Source: Larimichthys crocea (Eukaryota; Chordata; Actinopteri; Sciaenidae). Taken from it: a stretch of DNA of 64,000 nt. Under the pieces are notes generated by a model. That model saw only the letters and a list, made by a program, of their open reading frames with translations. It was not told the DNA's origin and did no database searches. The stretch lies in the NCBI RefSeq assembly GCF_000972845.2, contig NC_040032.1, positions 15,527,358 through 15,591,357 of the forward strand, read 5' to 3'. A program made the position numbers and the translations under genes. Shown in pieces: positions 26,728 to 35,997 of this stretch; the stretch's first letter is position 1, and the number at the start of each line of letters is the position of its first letter.

Positions 26728-29700
26728 ATACCCAAATAGCACAGAGCCCAAAATACAAAAAAAAAACAAAAAAACCCACACACACATTGGCACAAATTAG
26801 AGCACATGCACTCAGGCGTAGACGTGTACATGCACCATGCTCGAGTAGACGCACATGCTCAAATGGAATTGTAATGCACTCCATGTGTGCATAATGCTAT
26901 GTAATACACAGTGCGTCTGGGAGCGTGTAGAGAGGCGAATACACACACTGTCTGCATAGATTTTGGCTGCATCAGTAAAGAGTAATGAGAGTCTCTCCAT
27001 TCGACTGCAGTGAACTTGAAAACGTATAGCAAAATGTGCAGTTTCCCCCCCCTCCTTTTAAAAATGAAGTATTACAGGAAGCCCAATAACATTATGAAGG
27101 ACAATAATTTAGCAGACCATTTCATAAGGACTTTAGTACAAGACTTAAAGTGTAGGGGAAAGAGGACTGAATATTGATTTTCGGTGATGCATCACACAGG
27201 ATAGTCAGAACATCAGCGTGTGGTTGATCAACCACATAGCAACCGAGAGACGAAAGTAAATTAGCTGCCCGTGCGACTACCCAGAGAGCAGTATTTGCAA
27301 CAGAGGGGGATGGAGAACAACTATTTTGTGCAGAGCTCCTCATGCATTTTCGCTAAAAGCGTGCCCGTGAGAAAGAATGACAGATTTGTGCGCTAATAAA
27401 AGCAGTTAACGGCGGACAATGTGATGTTTTCATAGAGAGATGACTCCAAGACGATTATTAACACAGATAACAACACACAGAGTCCCCGCAGAGTTTGAAA
27501 AATGGAGCACGAGGAGAGGAAGAAAATGAATAAACATGCAATTAAAATACCTTCATCCCTCGGTCTGTTCATTGTAGACTCGTCTTGTTTTTTCGTGAGC
27601 GGACCTGAAAATTAAAAAATAAAAGAAGGAAGAGGGGACAAAATATCAAAATTTAAAAGATTGCATTTGCATAAAAACAAGAGAAGATTAAAAGAGCAGA
27701 AAAAAGAAGATGATTTCAGTGACTGTGTACAGCTAAAGACAACATGTTTACAAGGATTACACACCGTTTCCTGCAAAGATAACCCCCAAACTCATCTGTT
27801 CTAACTGCTTAGGATCTAGTCACGGACTGCCTCGTAAATGACCCAAGGGGCCACTTCTCCTCGACCCTTCTCCCAATCAGCCCTGACACACTGCTGCTTT
27901 GTAAAGAAAAATCAATGAGAAGAATCAAGCCATCACTCTTTTCGGTCAGAAAAAAAAAAAAAAAAAAAAAAAAAAAAAGCAAAGGAATGCCAAGACACTC
28001 TGTATCCTGCTAGCTCGGGCTCGGGACGGCGTTGCAGTCCTAAGGGCGAAAGTCCCTTGCACGATCCAGAAAGGCTGGACTGTCAAAACATAACACCGAA
28101 GACACACATACACGGGCAGGCAGATACTCAACCTGAAGGCATGGGACCGTGTAGGCACATTGTGCAGAAATGCTGGTAAAGAGTTTGAAATGTGAGTCTT
28201 TCCTACCAAATTAGCAAAGACGGAGCGTTTTTTTTTTTTATATTTACGCTGACTGTGAAGGCTTGTGACAGGATTCCCCTCGCCAAGGTCAGAGAGGAGC
28301 CCCGCATTAAGCTTTAATGGCAACGACAGTTAAATGCTCCATAGGGCACAGCCAATAACAGGCATTTATCACAGTGACCAACCAACGCCCTGGCACGTCA
28401 ACCTCTGTAAGTCTTAACTGATAAGGATCCCATTAATTTGTTTTTTCTTGGTTTCTGTCAGCGAAGCTTTTCATCAGGCCACAACTACCACTGCTTTCGG
28501 TGTCGTTTTCAGTCACTGTCTACATACGCACGTCTTCCAGAAAGCCATTAAAACACGCTCACGTTCTCTTTCTCCTCTCACACACATGCACACACACACA
28601 TTTGGACACACATTAAACATCCACGCGCCACACAAAGCATGCTAAAAGCGCCCTTATCGTTTGTTGGCGTCCTCCTCGTACCCACCCAGCAGCACACTCC
28701 CAGCTCTCCGGCGGGGAGGCTTTGCAGTCTCTCATTTTAAAGAATACGTTGGGTTGCCAAGGGGTTTATCACTCTGCCAGTGTGCTGCTGTCATGTCTGT
28801 TTCTGCCATTCTGCTGGAAACCTGCCACTGAAGTGACAGTATATACATGTATATATACACAACTATATAGAGTATATATATGTACACAAAACGAGACAGA
28901 TCATCACTGCAATCTACCATAACAATGCAGCATTTTCACTCTCTTTATGAATATGGTTTCCCCGATATAAAATGTTTATCCTCCGTCTAAATGGAAAAGG
29001 ATCAATGCTGAATGGATTTGCTGCATCCTCTGAGTACCACCATTCAGACGCCTGAGCACTTCCTGTCATAGAGGTAGATGTTACAGTAGTTGGTCCTGGT
29101 CTACAGAGCAAACAGGTAGACAGACCGGTAATGGATAAAAAGGCACATTAGTCCTTGGTCTTGTCAGCACTTTCCCACTACTTAGCACCACTCTAAAACC
29201 ACACCTCGCTGCTTAATGGAGATTCTGATTTCATTCGTTTTCTAATGTCTAATAAAGAGCTAACCCATACGTGAGGATATGCTCCACTCAAACAGACAGT
29301 CGCACTTTGTTACGGACCATCAGACTTTGACACATTAAGACTTCACACGGGAACCTCACCCAAACAGAAGTTCTGACAGAAAAGTTGACGTTGACCTCTG
29401 CATACGGGATTATTTTCATCTTTCGATTACTTGATTGTTTAGTCTACAAAATGTCATCACAGTTTTATTCAGAAGTTTTATTCAGATCAACAGTCTAAAA
29501 GTCAACAGCGACTCCGTGAAGCTGCACAGCAGTACTTTGAGCTAAAAGCTCACGACTACAATGCTGACATGCTGATGTTCAGCAGACACAAAGACAAAGC
29601 AGAATGAGTGTTGCATGCTGCTGACATGCTGGTAACTGTTGATATTCCAATAAGATTGGGTATTTGTTTTAAAACAGAAAAGCTGCAAAGCTTCACATTT

Positions 29701-31839
29701 GAAATCTGAACTTGATAAATGACTCAGACAGTTCATTGATTATCCATTTTTGCCAGCTACATTTCCACTGATGGTGGCACAAACAGCGTTGCTTCGTGCT
29801 AATGTGGACATGATTATATGATTATATGTGGTTGTTATTTGGGTGTACACAAGCCCAATTTCTAGTGAAATGAATTCTTCTGAGAGAAGTAAGAAAGTCT
29901 AAGGTTAGGATAAGGGTTCGGAGGCTTTCACACTGACTCTCCTAAAGCTGTTGGTGTTAGGGTTCCTGACTTCTGACAACCAACTTTGAGTTTTGAATAA
30001 ATACTACAATGAACTCGACAAAAAGTAGGACGTAGCCAAAGGGAAACACACTTTTCAGGGTCAAAAACATCTTTCCCATCTGCCTGAGTAGATAAGTCTA
30101 ACAGTAAGTTCATTGTCACATGATGTAATGGGCCAGCGGTTACTGAAAAGCACTGGCCTACGTTGGACTGTCCCAGTACTGTTTGACCTAATGCAGCTCC
30201 ATCTCTCAGTCAACAACGTTTCTGTTCGGTTCAGTGAGCTAGTGACCAGAGCGCAAGCTGTCTCCCGTCCCTCTCCATTTCCTCAGTGCAGTAAACGGGA
30301 TGAAGCTGCAGTATGTCATGTCTATGGTGGCCTGTCTGCTTGACAAGGTGTCAGACACAGCTTTGGTTCAACCCCCCACATCCAGACAGCAGCTTCCAGC
30401 ACATGCAGTCCTATCCTCCTGCTCACAGTCTCTTCTACTGTGCCCCCAGCCTCCAGCTCCATCCTTGCCTCCACTGTCCTGCCTCCTGAAATATGGTTTT
30501 TAATAAAGAGCACGGTAAATGGCTGCTCGAGCTGCAATAAAAATGAAGGATCTCAGGCCCTTGGCTGAGGAGTGTCTTGAGGAAATAGGAATGCAGTGCT
30601 CTTGCCTACAAGCCTGACCAGAGTAAGGGTGGAACACTGTGGAAATAGGTAGGGAGCAAGAGAGAGAGAGATCTAAAAACCAGTGTTCAGTCCACGAGAA
30701 CACTTGTGCTATTTACATTATTCTAAAAAGTTATTTGAATTTTCGTTTGAGTTGAAGAAGTGGCAGAGCTACATAGTGGCCTGGTGGGGAAGGGCACAGA
30801 GCTCATTTGCATTCAGAACAGTGACCCCTTCTACCGCCATCTGCATAAAGATGGAGGAGAGAGGAGAAGAGGCAGGGATGATTTCAGGGAGGAGAGAGCA
30901 GGAGGGGGTGAACAGATGCAGAAAGAAAAGAGAGCTGTGAATTTTCTTTTGTCCCGAGAATAATGCAGGCAACATGTTCAGAGAGAGTATTTCTAGGTCT
31001 CAAACAGATATATCATCTAGGCGGGCATGACTTAAGGTAAAACGGGAGGGATAATACATTATGTTGTACTCCGGAGATTAAAATGTGTCAAAATCGAGTT
31101 GTGCAGGCCACATTTGGCACCAAAACATTTTGATCCAGGCTGCCTATGATTCTGTGCTGCCAATTCTTTTTGGCCCACCTACATCCGCCATGAGTGGGAA
31201 TGCAGCTGCTGGCTGCCAAACACAGCACCCCCCCTTCCCTTTAAACATGCTTGACCATCATTCATTGATACCCAGTCATCAAGTTAACCTACTAGCTAAG
31301 TCAAGTGAGTTTTATTCACACAGTCCAATATCACCAAAGGCACACTGGGGATTCAATATAATATCATATATTAACATTAACATCAGCAAGCTGACATGCT
31401 CTCACTGACAATGCTGACATGCTTATATTTTGTCGGTATAATGGTTATCACGCTCACCACAGTGTTTGAGATCACCAAATCCAGCCCAGCCGTCCAGAAA
31501 TCTCACTCAAAACTACAAACGTCGCCTTAGTGTGATGCTATTTATCAGTCCCTCCAGTTTTTCGCGACTTTGCGATCGCGTGGATTACCGCGTAATCAGC
31601 AATATGCCGCATATTTCCTACTATGTCGCACAATTATTGCAAAATAACCAAAAATGCCGCCCCTTCCCCACGACACGTGTTTTCCACCATAGATAAACGG
31701 CTCTGCCATAGATGTGTCTTCTACACCACCTGTTTGAAACACACACACACACACACACCACGCACCCGCAGCCATTTTCACACACCGCCGTGGGAACGTT
31801 AGTGATGGCGACTACTAATAAGTCCCACCTGCCGTCATA

Positions 31840-31928
<89 letters not shown>

Positions 31929-34900
31929 CGGCAAATGACCGAGCAAAACAAATATCCAGCATTTTACATGCAAGGGGGGGTTTTGTGGGGGGGGGTGGGG
32001 GTTTTTTGTTTTCAGGAAAACTATTTTGTAGCCCGTGAAACAAAGTCCTCGACCATCGCCAAAACAAAAAAGGGCTGCAAAATTCTTCGCACAAAATGAG
32101 AAAATGACACCGCAAAATCAGTCATTTTGATCGCAAAAATCACCAAATGGTGGGACTGATTTATTATGTTTTCTATTCTTATTACGATCCTATCTTACAC
32201 TGCTTTTAATTGGACAATTTGTAGGAGCGTATGGAAATGAATTTCACTACGATTGTACCTGTACGATTATACGTGACAGTTAAACTGAATTGAATTGAGG
32301 AGAAACAGTTTGGGGGATCGTCATACCCAAGTCTACAGCATCATCAGGTAACCATGAATGGACAGAATTTAATGGCAATCCATGCTACAGTGTCAAAACA
32401 GCTGGTGACGCTGGAGGAAAAAGTCAGGGGGGGGGTCACCAAAGTCAGGTTTATTTCCCGCGTTGAGACAAATGTTTAAACAGAATGTCATGGGTATACA
32501 TACAACAGTTGTTGAGATATTTCAGTCCTGACATTGCCATCTCTAGAGATACTAAAACCCTTAATGAGGTGCTGAAAGGCAGACAATTTGAAGGCAGGTG
32601 GGACACCAAATACAGGATGAGCGCTGACAAGTTGCATCTCCAACGAGAGGACCGTGTTGAGGTTTAAAATCGGATGAGATACTGACAATCATTACAATCC
32701 AGATGAAGCGGAAAAGCCAAGTTTTTGAGTGTTAAGACGTTTTCCCCCCAAACTTTATCTGTGTTGTTTATCGAGTCATTAGAATTTAATGTCATAGCTA
32801 TATACTTTTCTATAATGTTTCCAGGGGCGTTAAAGCTGGTGCGTCTGACATAATCGCAAATCCAACACGGTGTAAACTATTTGCAGGATTGTGACAGCGG
32901 TTAAGCGAGGAAAACGCAGTGTGTTTGATTTCAGGGGCACTTCACTCTCCTTCAGTCTCTCAAACACAAGGCAAAACATATCCTTGGGGACAGCATCAGC
33001 CTTGTGTGAGCAGTGACCCCTGACAATAAGTGACAGATTCTGACAAGCAAACAGGGCTACATGTAAAATCAGTCTCACTCATTTGCACACCTTCTCCCCT
33101 GGGAATAAGACGAGAGCCTCTACATCATCCTCCCGTCGAGTATGTGACACGTGTACTATACAGCACACATACTGTGCCGGCAGAGCTCCCATTCTACCAA
33201 TGTATAAACAATTTCCGATATATTAATATGTTTTGTTCCAACCCCTCTCTGGTCTCGCAGTGATACTTTATATTTTCAACTAGTAATTAATCTGTTTTTC
33301 CATGTTTTTCCATATTTTTGTCCGACCACAGCAAACATTGATCAATAAAATAAATTAACAACACTGTCACAATGCAGCTAAGTAGGTTATGGTGTTTAGC
33401 TTTAGTGTTAAAACACGACAATACTTCACATATGAGCAGCAGCAGCAGCAGCTGTAAATGTGGCTTCTCTCAGATGGGACCATTATTCATAGACTTTTTA
33501 ACGTTTTCTCATTAGCCTTGCTTGCTATAATCAGTAGCTTATGATTTGCCTCCAATGTTACACTTTGATCCTGTGTTCTTTAACCTACCCATCTGCTTTC
33601 TCAGACTCTCTCCACTGGATCATTGATGAAAGAAGTTTACTCAGATAGCACCTGAACAGGTGGAGGTTTTACCTTATAGTGATTTTCCGTTCTTGAATAA
33701 TTTCCCCTCAAGAGGCCGAAGATAGTTTATCTTTGGTACTGTGTTTGCTATATTTTCTTCTAACCCAGCTGCTACTCCAAGATTTGCATTCCTAGGCAGT
33801 GCAGCATCCATGAATACACACCTGAAGAGTAAGTCAAAAGGCCTCATTCCAGTCAAACCATGTAACAGACATGGGCGTCCAACCAAAATGGTCACTTCAG
33901 TTTAAAACCACTTGCTAACAATACAAAAGGCATTTAATTGCAGCATGTTGCTGATTAGTTTCATAATTACCAGCACACAACCGCACAATTACCGCAACCT
34001 TGGAAACATTCTTGGAAACACAACAGTCTTTTAAATGCCTACATCATCTCAGCTGACCATTACCGGCCTGTACGAGTTACAGTGTTGTGTCATAAGACCA
34101 CACACACACACACAAACACACACTGCCTGTTGGTTGGATAATATGTTTTCTGACAACTGATTGTCACAACTGATAGATTTTAGTAAGAACTGATTGTTGA
34201 CAGTGACGTTTCTTTTACTACTGAACTGCACCCTTCTTCATTATCTCACATACTGTATCTGTAGACAATTCGAACAGTTGGACAGGGTCGAAAAAAATAC
34301 TTTTACTGGATGACACACCCACCGAATTTGAGGAAAAATTCAGTAATAGTCAGACTGTAATATAGGAAGTGGAATATTTTTGTTATTATTTAATGCAGTA
34401 ATGGAGGGCAGTTGGTGATTGAGATGAGTGTCCCTTTAGTTTGTTTCTCTCGTAATCATTGTTCTTACATTTGCACATCTTTGCTTTGATTACACTCAAA
34501 TCTCTGCGTAAGTATAAGTCACTGGTTTGTCACTAAACTAAATAGATGAAAGATGAACAGAGAAATGTGCATACTGATAAATGATCTTCACCCCTTTTTC
34601 CCTTTACTGCAGATAGTTTCAACACATCTTCCAAGGAGAGTTTTTATATAAGTCTTCTCCGATGTTTCACCTTCTTAAAGGTTGTTCTTGGTACTGACTA
34701 ACTCAATCAGTAAAATAATTTACTTGAATTAAGAAACGGTCAACAAATATGCTGCAGCCAACGTTAGTTCTTCTATCTTACACAGTAGTACACCATCCAT
34801 GTTCAGGAAACAAATTACGTTTGTGTTGGTCAAGCTAATTGTTGTGGAGGCTTTCCAGACAACAACGACTGTATTAAAACAAATTAATGTGATTATCGAG

Positions 34901-35997
34901 AGATTAATAGAACATCAAGGAACAAACAGTGCCTGTGTCTGGACACATTCTTGGAGAGATTTTGCTCGTCCACCGGTTGAAGTAACTAAACGCTAATGGT
35001 GTCAGCTCGATTTACTACATCAGTGGTTCACTTTGTTCAGTCACTCAAAACACATGCGACTCACGCTGCACTGCTCATGCAAAAGGTCAGTGTTAGCAAG
35101 TTAACACAATTAGTATTGTGAAGATAAAACGCTCATGCGTGGCTTAGTCAGGCATAAGGGTAGCAGTTAGTTAGTACGGCATGTTCTGTATGAATTTTGA
35201 ACGTGATAAAATGTTAATTAAATATGAGAAATAAAGTGTATCTAATTACTCAACATTATATTAGTGCATATTTTACAGTACGTCTGGAAAATTAAATAAC
35301 CAATAATAATTTGGAAAGCCTGACTGATTACAAACCCAGGAGATTATCAGAGAATATATTCTTTGGTAATCTCCTGCGTGTCTTTTGCTGGAGTATAGAC
35401 TCTAATCTGAAATTTCATTGATGCAAAGAAACTAAGTTTATTTCCTCCTACATCTAGTATGAGAGTTTGGTCTCACTCACCATCTTCAGTGGGTACATAG
35501 ATGTTGAGGTAAAGGCAGTCCTCACTCTGGTTCTGAACATAGGTCGCTGCAGCATCCAGGTTGTCCGTGAACCACACCGGTAACATGATCTCGGGTAAAA
35601 CCCCGTGCACATTCTGGGGACACACTGGCGCAAACTGGGTGGCATTGCGGGTGTCTTGCCAGGAGCCTGGAGCTTCGGGAGGCTGGAAACGGCGCTCGCC
35701 GATAGGTGCGGTAGCATATGGCACGCCTAAGTACTGTTCCACAGGGCCCAATATCTCATTGTTGAGCTCCCGCCTAATACCACGTATCTTTCCATAGCCT
35801 GTGGATACTATGGGGTGTTTCAGGTCAACCCGTTGACATGAGGAAAGGGTGAGGTGTAGCACTAGTCCCAGGAGCCACAGCAGACAGTGATTTGCAACCT
35901 GCTGAGAAGTATAATGACGCTTTCCACCATAGCCTTGGTGGCTGGCAGCATTGAGAGGAAAAAACAACATGTCCAAAATAAAAGCTCTTTTAGTCAT
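816..35997 (-). CDS. nlgn2: Neuroligin-2, complete spliced coding region (8 coding exons)
   Basis: Postsynaptic adhesion protein that binds presynaptic neurexins. In known vertebrates neuroligin-2 acts mainly at inhibitory synapses, where it recruits gephyrin and collybistin. Joining exons 35997-35481, 27604-27551, 22661-22512, 7188-7003, 3609-3344, 3248-3095, 2198-1832 and 1740-816 gives 2619 nt, or 872 residues plus TAG, against about 835 in mammals. Visible parts are a signal peptide (hydrophobic core about 37-54), a cholinesterase-like domain (about 60-630), a Pro/Ser-rich stalk, a transmembrane helix (about 695-718) and a cytoplasmic tail ending TTRV. In the nucleophile motif (GSGAG, 284-288) glycine replaces the esterase serine, as in all neuroligins. 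The tail motifs [12 protein letters not shown] and RRLSP match neuroligin-2 rather than neuroligin-1, -3 or -4. All junctions are GT-AG with matching phase. The a or b paralogue is unresolved. Confidence 0.97.
1832..2198 (-). CDS. nlgn2: nlgn2 coding exon 7
   Basis: 367 nt, residues 443 (shared) to 564 plus two bases of 565. Acceptor CTCCAAG, donor GTTAGT. It reads [20 protein letters not shown] and [20 protein letters not shown]. It continues through [10 protein letters not shown], where His520 keeps the position of the esterase catalytic histidine although the serine partner is missing. The sequon NFS at 542 and the motif [17 protein letters not shown] close this part of the domain. The intron to exon 8 is 91 bp. 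Confidence 0.97.
2199..3094 (-). other. nlgn2: nlgn2 intron between coding exons 6 and 7
   Basis: 896 bp, GTCAGA to CCAAG. No exon-like sequence or clear repeat was recognised apart from an A-run at about 2455-2468. Confidence 0.85.
3095..3248 (-). CDS. nlgn2: nlgn2 coding exon 6
   Basis: 154 nt, residues 392-442 plus one base of 443. Acceptor ACACCAG, donor GTCAGA. It reads [20 protein letters not shown], then an acidic stretch VDDSEGEDG that corresponds to the acidic segment of mammalian neuroligin-2, then [17 protein letters not shown]. The split glycine codon (G|GT) joins to KDILRE of exon 7. Confidence 0.96.
3344..3609 (-). CDS. nlgn2: nlgn2 coding exon 5 (mid cholinesterase-like domain)
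   Basis: 266 nt, residues 303 (shared) to 391, ending in phase 0 at ..EILMQQ before donor GTTTGA. The acceptor is TGTGTAG. Recognisable blocks are [40 protein letters not shown] and [20 protein letters not shown], all close to vertebrate neuroligin-2. It contains cysteines 338 and 349. Only 95 bp of intron separate it from exon 6. Confidence 0.97.
4182..4226. repeat. (CA)n microsatellite
   Basis: Nearly pure CA tract with one AAA interruption. Confidence 0.95.
4464..4800 (+). mobile_element. tRNA-derived SINE
   Basis: An A box (TAGCTCAGTCTGTAGGG, 4473-4489) and a B box (GGTTCAAGTCC, 4518-4528) at tRNA-like spacing are followed by a tail (GGTGCCAGTTCACCTCCTGG and onward) typical of a perciform-type SINE. 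The 3' part is diverged. It is not a functional tRNA gene because acceptor-stem pairing is absent. Confidence 0.7.
6041..6205 (-). mobile_element. Second SINE fragment, minus orientation
   Basis: Read on the minus strand it begins TGTGGCTCATGATGTAGAG, like a tRNA-type head lacking its B box. It continues with CTTGAGCAAG and a segment ending TGTGTGAATGGGTGAATG, a familiar fish SINE body. Internally deleted. Confidence 0.55.
7003..7188 (-). CDS. nlgn2: nlgn2 coding exon 4 (degenerate nucleophile-elbow region)
   Basis: 186 nt, residues 241 (shared) to 302 plus one base of 303. Acceptor CCCTGCAG and donor GTAAAG. It reads [20 protein letters not shown] followed by [20 protein letters not shown] and [14 protein letters not shown]. 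In acetylcholinesterase the corresponding GESAG contains the catalytic serine. Here the motif is GSGAG with Gly286 at that position, so the fold is kept without hydrolase activity, as is typical of neuroligins. Confidence 0.97.
7608..7632. repeat. (CA)n microsatellite
   Basis: Pure CA tract after CATACATA. Confidence 0.95.
7760..8032 (+). repeat. Interspersed repeat, plus copy of an inverted pair
   Basis: About 273 bp from CTGCAGTTCCTTAAACGG to CACAGGTGGCTTG. It is closely similar along its length to the reverse complement of 24402-24677, sharing long identical runs such as CAGCAGAAATAAACA and AGCCTGGTACAAAAAACTG. It is a family I recognise as common in spiny-rayed fish. Confidence 0.8.
8430..8560 (+). 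repeat. Interspersed repeat fragment (CAGCTGCTAAATGCTCCAC type)
   Basis: Shares GCTGCTAAATGCTCCAC, GTCTCCACCA and ACAGCTG.CTGCTG with 63280-63520, in the same orientation. A dispersed fish repeat of unassigned class. Confidence 0.5.
9067..9108. repeat. (GAT)n microsatellite
   Basis: ATGATGATG repeats with one TTGTG interruption. Confidence 0.9.
9471..10232. mobile_element. Nonautonomous hAT-type DNA transposon with intact target duplication
   Basis: 762 bp from CAGAGATGTATA to the inverted TATACATCTCTG, flanked on both sides by TCCATGAA (9463-9470 and 10233-10240). The 8-bp duplication and CAGRGRTG ends are hAT hallmarks. The ends are rich in AAGTA/AAGTAC motifs. The centre (about 9780-10030) is unusually CpG-rich and holds an AATAAA near 9984. 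No transposase is recognisable. Confidence 0.85.
14983..15362 (-). mobile_element. 3' end of a LINE reverse-transcriptase ORF with (CATC)n tail
   Basis: On the minus strand the decayed reading [18 protein letters not shown] and, in shifted frames, [15 protein letters not shown] sequence match the C-terminal end of common fish non-LTR retrotransposon proteins. It is followed by (GGAT)n, the usual microsatellite tail of that family. Frameshifted and truncated, so inactive. Family assignment is from memory. Confidence 0.65.
18192..18216. repeat. Three tandem TTAATTAG units
   Basis: ATTAATTAG, TTAATTAG, TTAATTAG in an 8-bp period. TAATTAG is a homeodomain-type core; function unknown. Confidence 0.6.
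19857..19890. repeat. (CA)n microsatellite
   Basis: CA tract with a single AGA interruption. Confidence 0.95.
21531..21807. mobile_element. Short hAT-type element (CATGGGCGGAC ... GTCCGTCCCTG)
   Basis: 277 bp flanked by GTCTCACT at 21523-21530 and 21808-21815. Its inverted ends agree at 9 of 11 positions (CATGGGCGGAC against CAGGGACGGAC). A (TA)n stretch lies inside. The 8-bp duplication supports hAT. Confidence 0.75.
22512..22661 (-). CDS. nlgn2: nlgn2 coding exon 3 (HGGSYMEG oxyanion-hole region)
   Basis: 150 nt, residues 191 (shared) to 240 plus one base of 241. Acceptor CTGTGCAG and donor GTAAGT. The reading [16 protein letters not shown] then [20 protein letters not shown] is the neuroligin form of the alpha/beta-hydrolase HGG region (205-207). 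It ends NYRLGVLG, continuous with the GFLSTGDQ of the next exon. It is isolated between introns of 15.3 kb and 4.9 kb. A pair of inverted interspersed repeats lies one on each side, discussed in the findings. Confidence 0.96.
23596..23623. repeat. (CA)n microsatellite
   Basis: Pure CA tract. Confidence 0.95.
23841..23887. repeat. (CA)n microsatellite
   Basis: Long CA tract beginning GCACGCACACGCACAC. Confidence 0.95.
24402..24677 (-). repeat. Interspersed repeat, minus copy of an inverted pair
   Basis: About 276 bp, the reverse-complement partner of 7760-8032, colinear from the CAAGCCACC end to CTGCAG. Shared runs include AAAGTTATACATAATTAA. The two copies bracket coding exon 3. Confidence 0.8.
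26203..26228. repeat. 26-base A homopolymer
   Basis: Uninterrupted A run; its length may be unreliable in assembly. Confidence 0.9.
26691..26722. repeat. (GA)n microsatellite
   Basis: Pure GA tract of about 32 bases. Confidence 0.95.
27551..27604 (-). CDS. nlgn2: nlgn2 coding exon 2: splice-site-A cassette exon, 54 nt
   Basis: Acceptor TTTTCAG before 27604 and donor GTATTT after 27551 frame a 54-nt exon reading [18 protein letters not shown] (residues 173-190). It aligns with the 17-residue splice-A insert of mammalian neuroligin-2 (GPLTKKRDEATLNPPDT). It starts and ends in phase 1 and is a multiple of three, so skipping it joins EDG directly to IRD as EDDIRD without a frame change. The donor departs from consensus at +4 to +6 (GTATTT), which fits regulated inclusion. 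It is too short to appear as an ORF and was found by reading the intron between coding exons 1 and 3. Alternative use is inferred from the family. Confidence 0.93.
27950..27978. repeat. 29-base A homopolymer
   Basis: Uninterrupted A run about 350 bp upstream (in the gene's orientation) of the cassette exon. Confidence 0.9.
31546..32158. mobile_element. Nonautonomous DNA transposon (CAGTCCC ... GGGACTG) with (TA)n core
   Basis: 613 bp; ends CAGTCCCTCCAG and TGGTGGGACTG, with related inner sequence (TTTGCGATC / GATCGCAAA). Flanks share ATTTAT (31540-31545 and 32159-32164), giving a 6-bp repeat rather than 8. The superfamily is therefore uncertain. The middle holds a long TA tract and a G-run. 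Confidence 0.6.
31830..31933. repeat. (TA)n tract capped by inverted 8-mers, long palindrome
   Basis: TGCCGTCA (31830-31837) and TGACGGCA (31926-31933) enclose about 90 bases of nearly pure AT dinucleotide, so the whole block can fold on itself. Confidence 0.85.
35481..35997 (-). CDS. nlgn2: nlgn2 coding exon 1 (signal peptide and start of the cholinesterase-like domain)
   Basis: Encodes residues 1-172 and the first base of codon 173, ending in donor GTGAGT. The start ATG at 35997-35995 is the first in frame after a TGA 15 codons upstream (36042-36040), with A at -3. A second in-frame Met is residue 10. The hydrophobic run [18 protein letters not shown] (37-54) is the likely signal core. About 36 mostly polar residues precede it, which is long but resembles neuroligin-1. 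The mature region starts near QRVDLKHP. It carries the family motif [20 protein letters not shown], sequons NAT (118) and NQS (156), and cysteines 126 and 161. Met1 versus Met10 is not settled. Confidence 0.95.

Larger units (their letters stand above)
22662..27550 (-). other. nlgn2: nlgn2 intron between cassette exon 2 and exon 3
   Basis: 4.9 kb. It contains two long CA tracts (23596-23623, 23841-23887), GA tracts (about 23340-23360 and 26691-26722), a 26-base A tract (26203-26228) and the minus-oriented partner of the inverted repeat pair (24402-24677). A pyrimidine-rich stretch at 23060-23540 opens a long minus-strand frame with no recognisable protein. Confidence 0.85.
27605..35480 (-). 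other. nlgn2: nlgn2 intron between coding exon 1 and the cassette exon
   Basis: 7.9 kb. It contains an A tract (27950-27978), a fragment of a common fish repeat near 29411-29460, the DNA element 31546-32158 with its (TA)n palindrome, diverged interspersed repeat sequence at about 32340-32540, and otherwise nothing recognised. Confidence 0.85.

Noticed and set aside
27946..28323. 125-codon minus ORF ending in poly-Phe
   Set aside because: The end is a translated A homopolymer; no splice context or similarity.
31712..32115. ORFs on both strands with Tyr-Ile repeats
   Set aside because: Translation of the (TA)n tract within a transposon.
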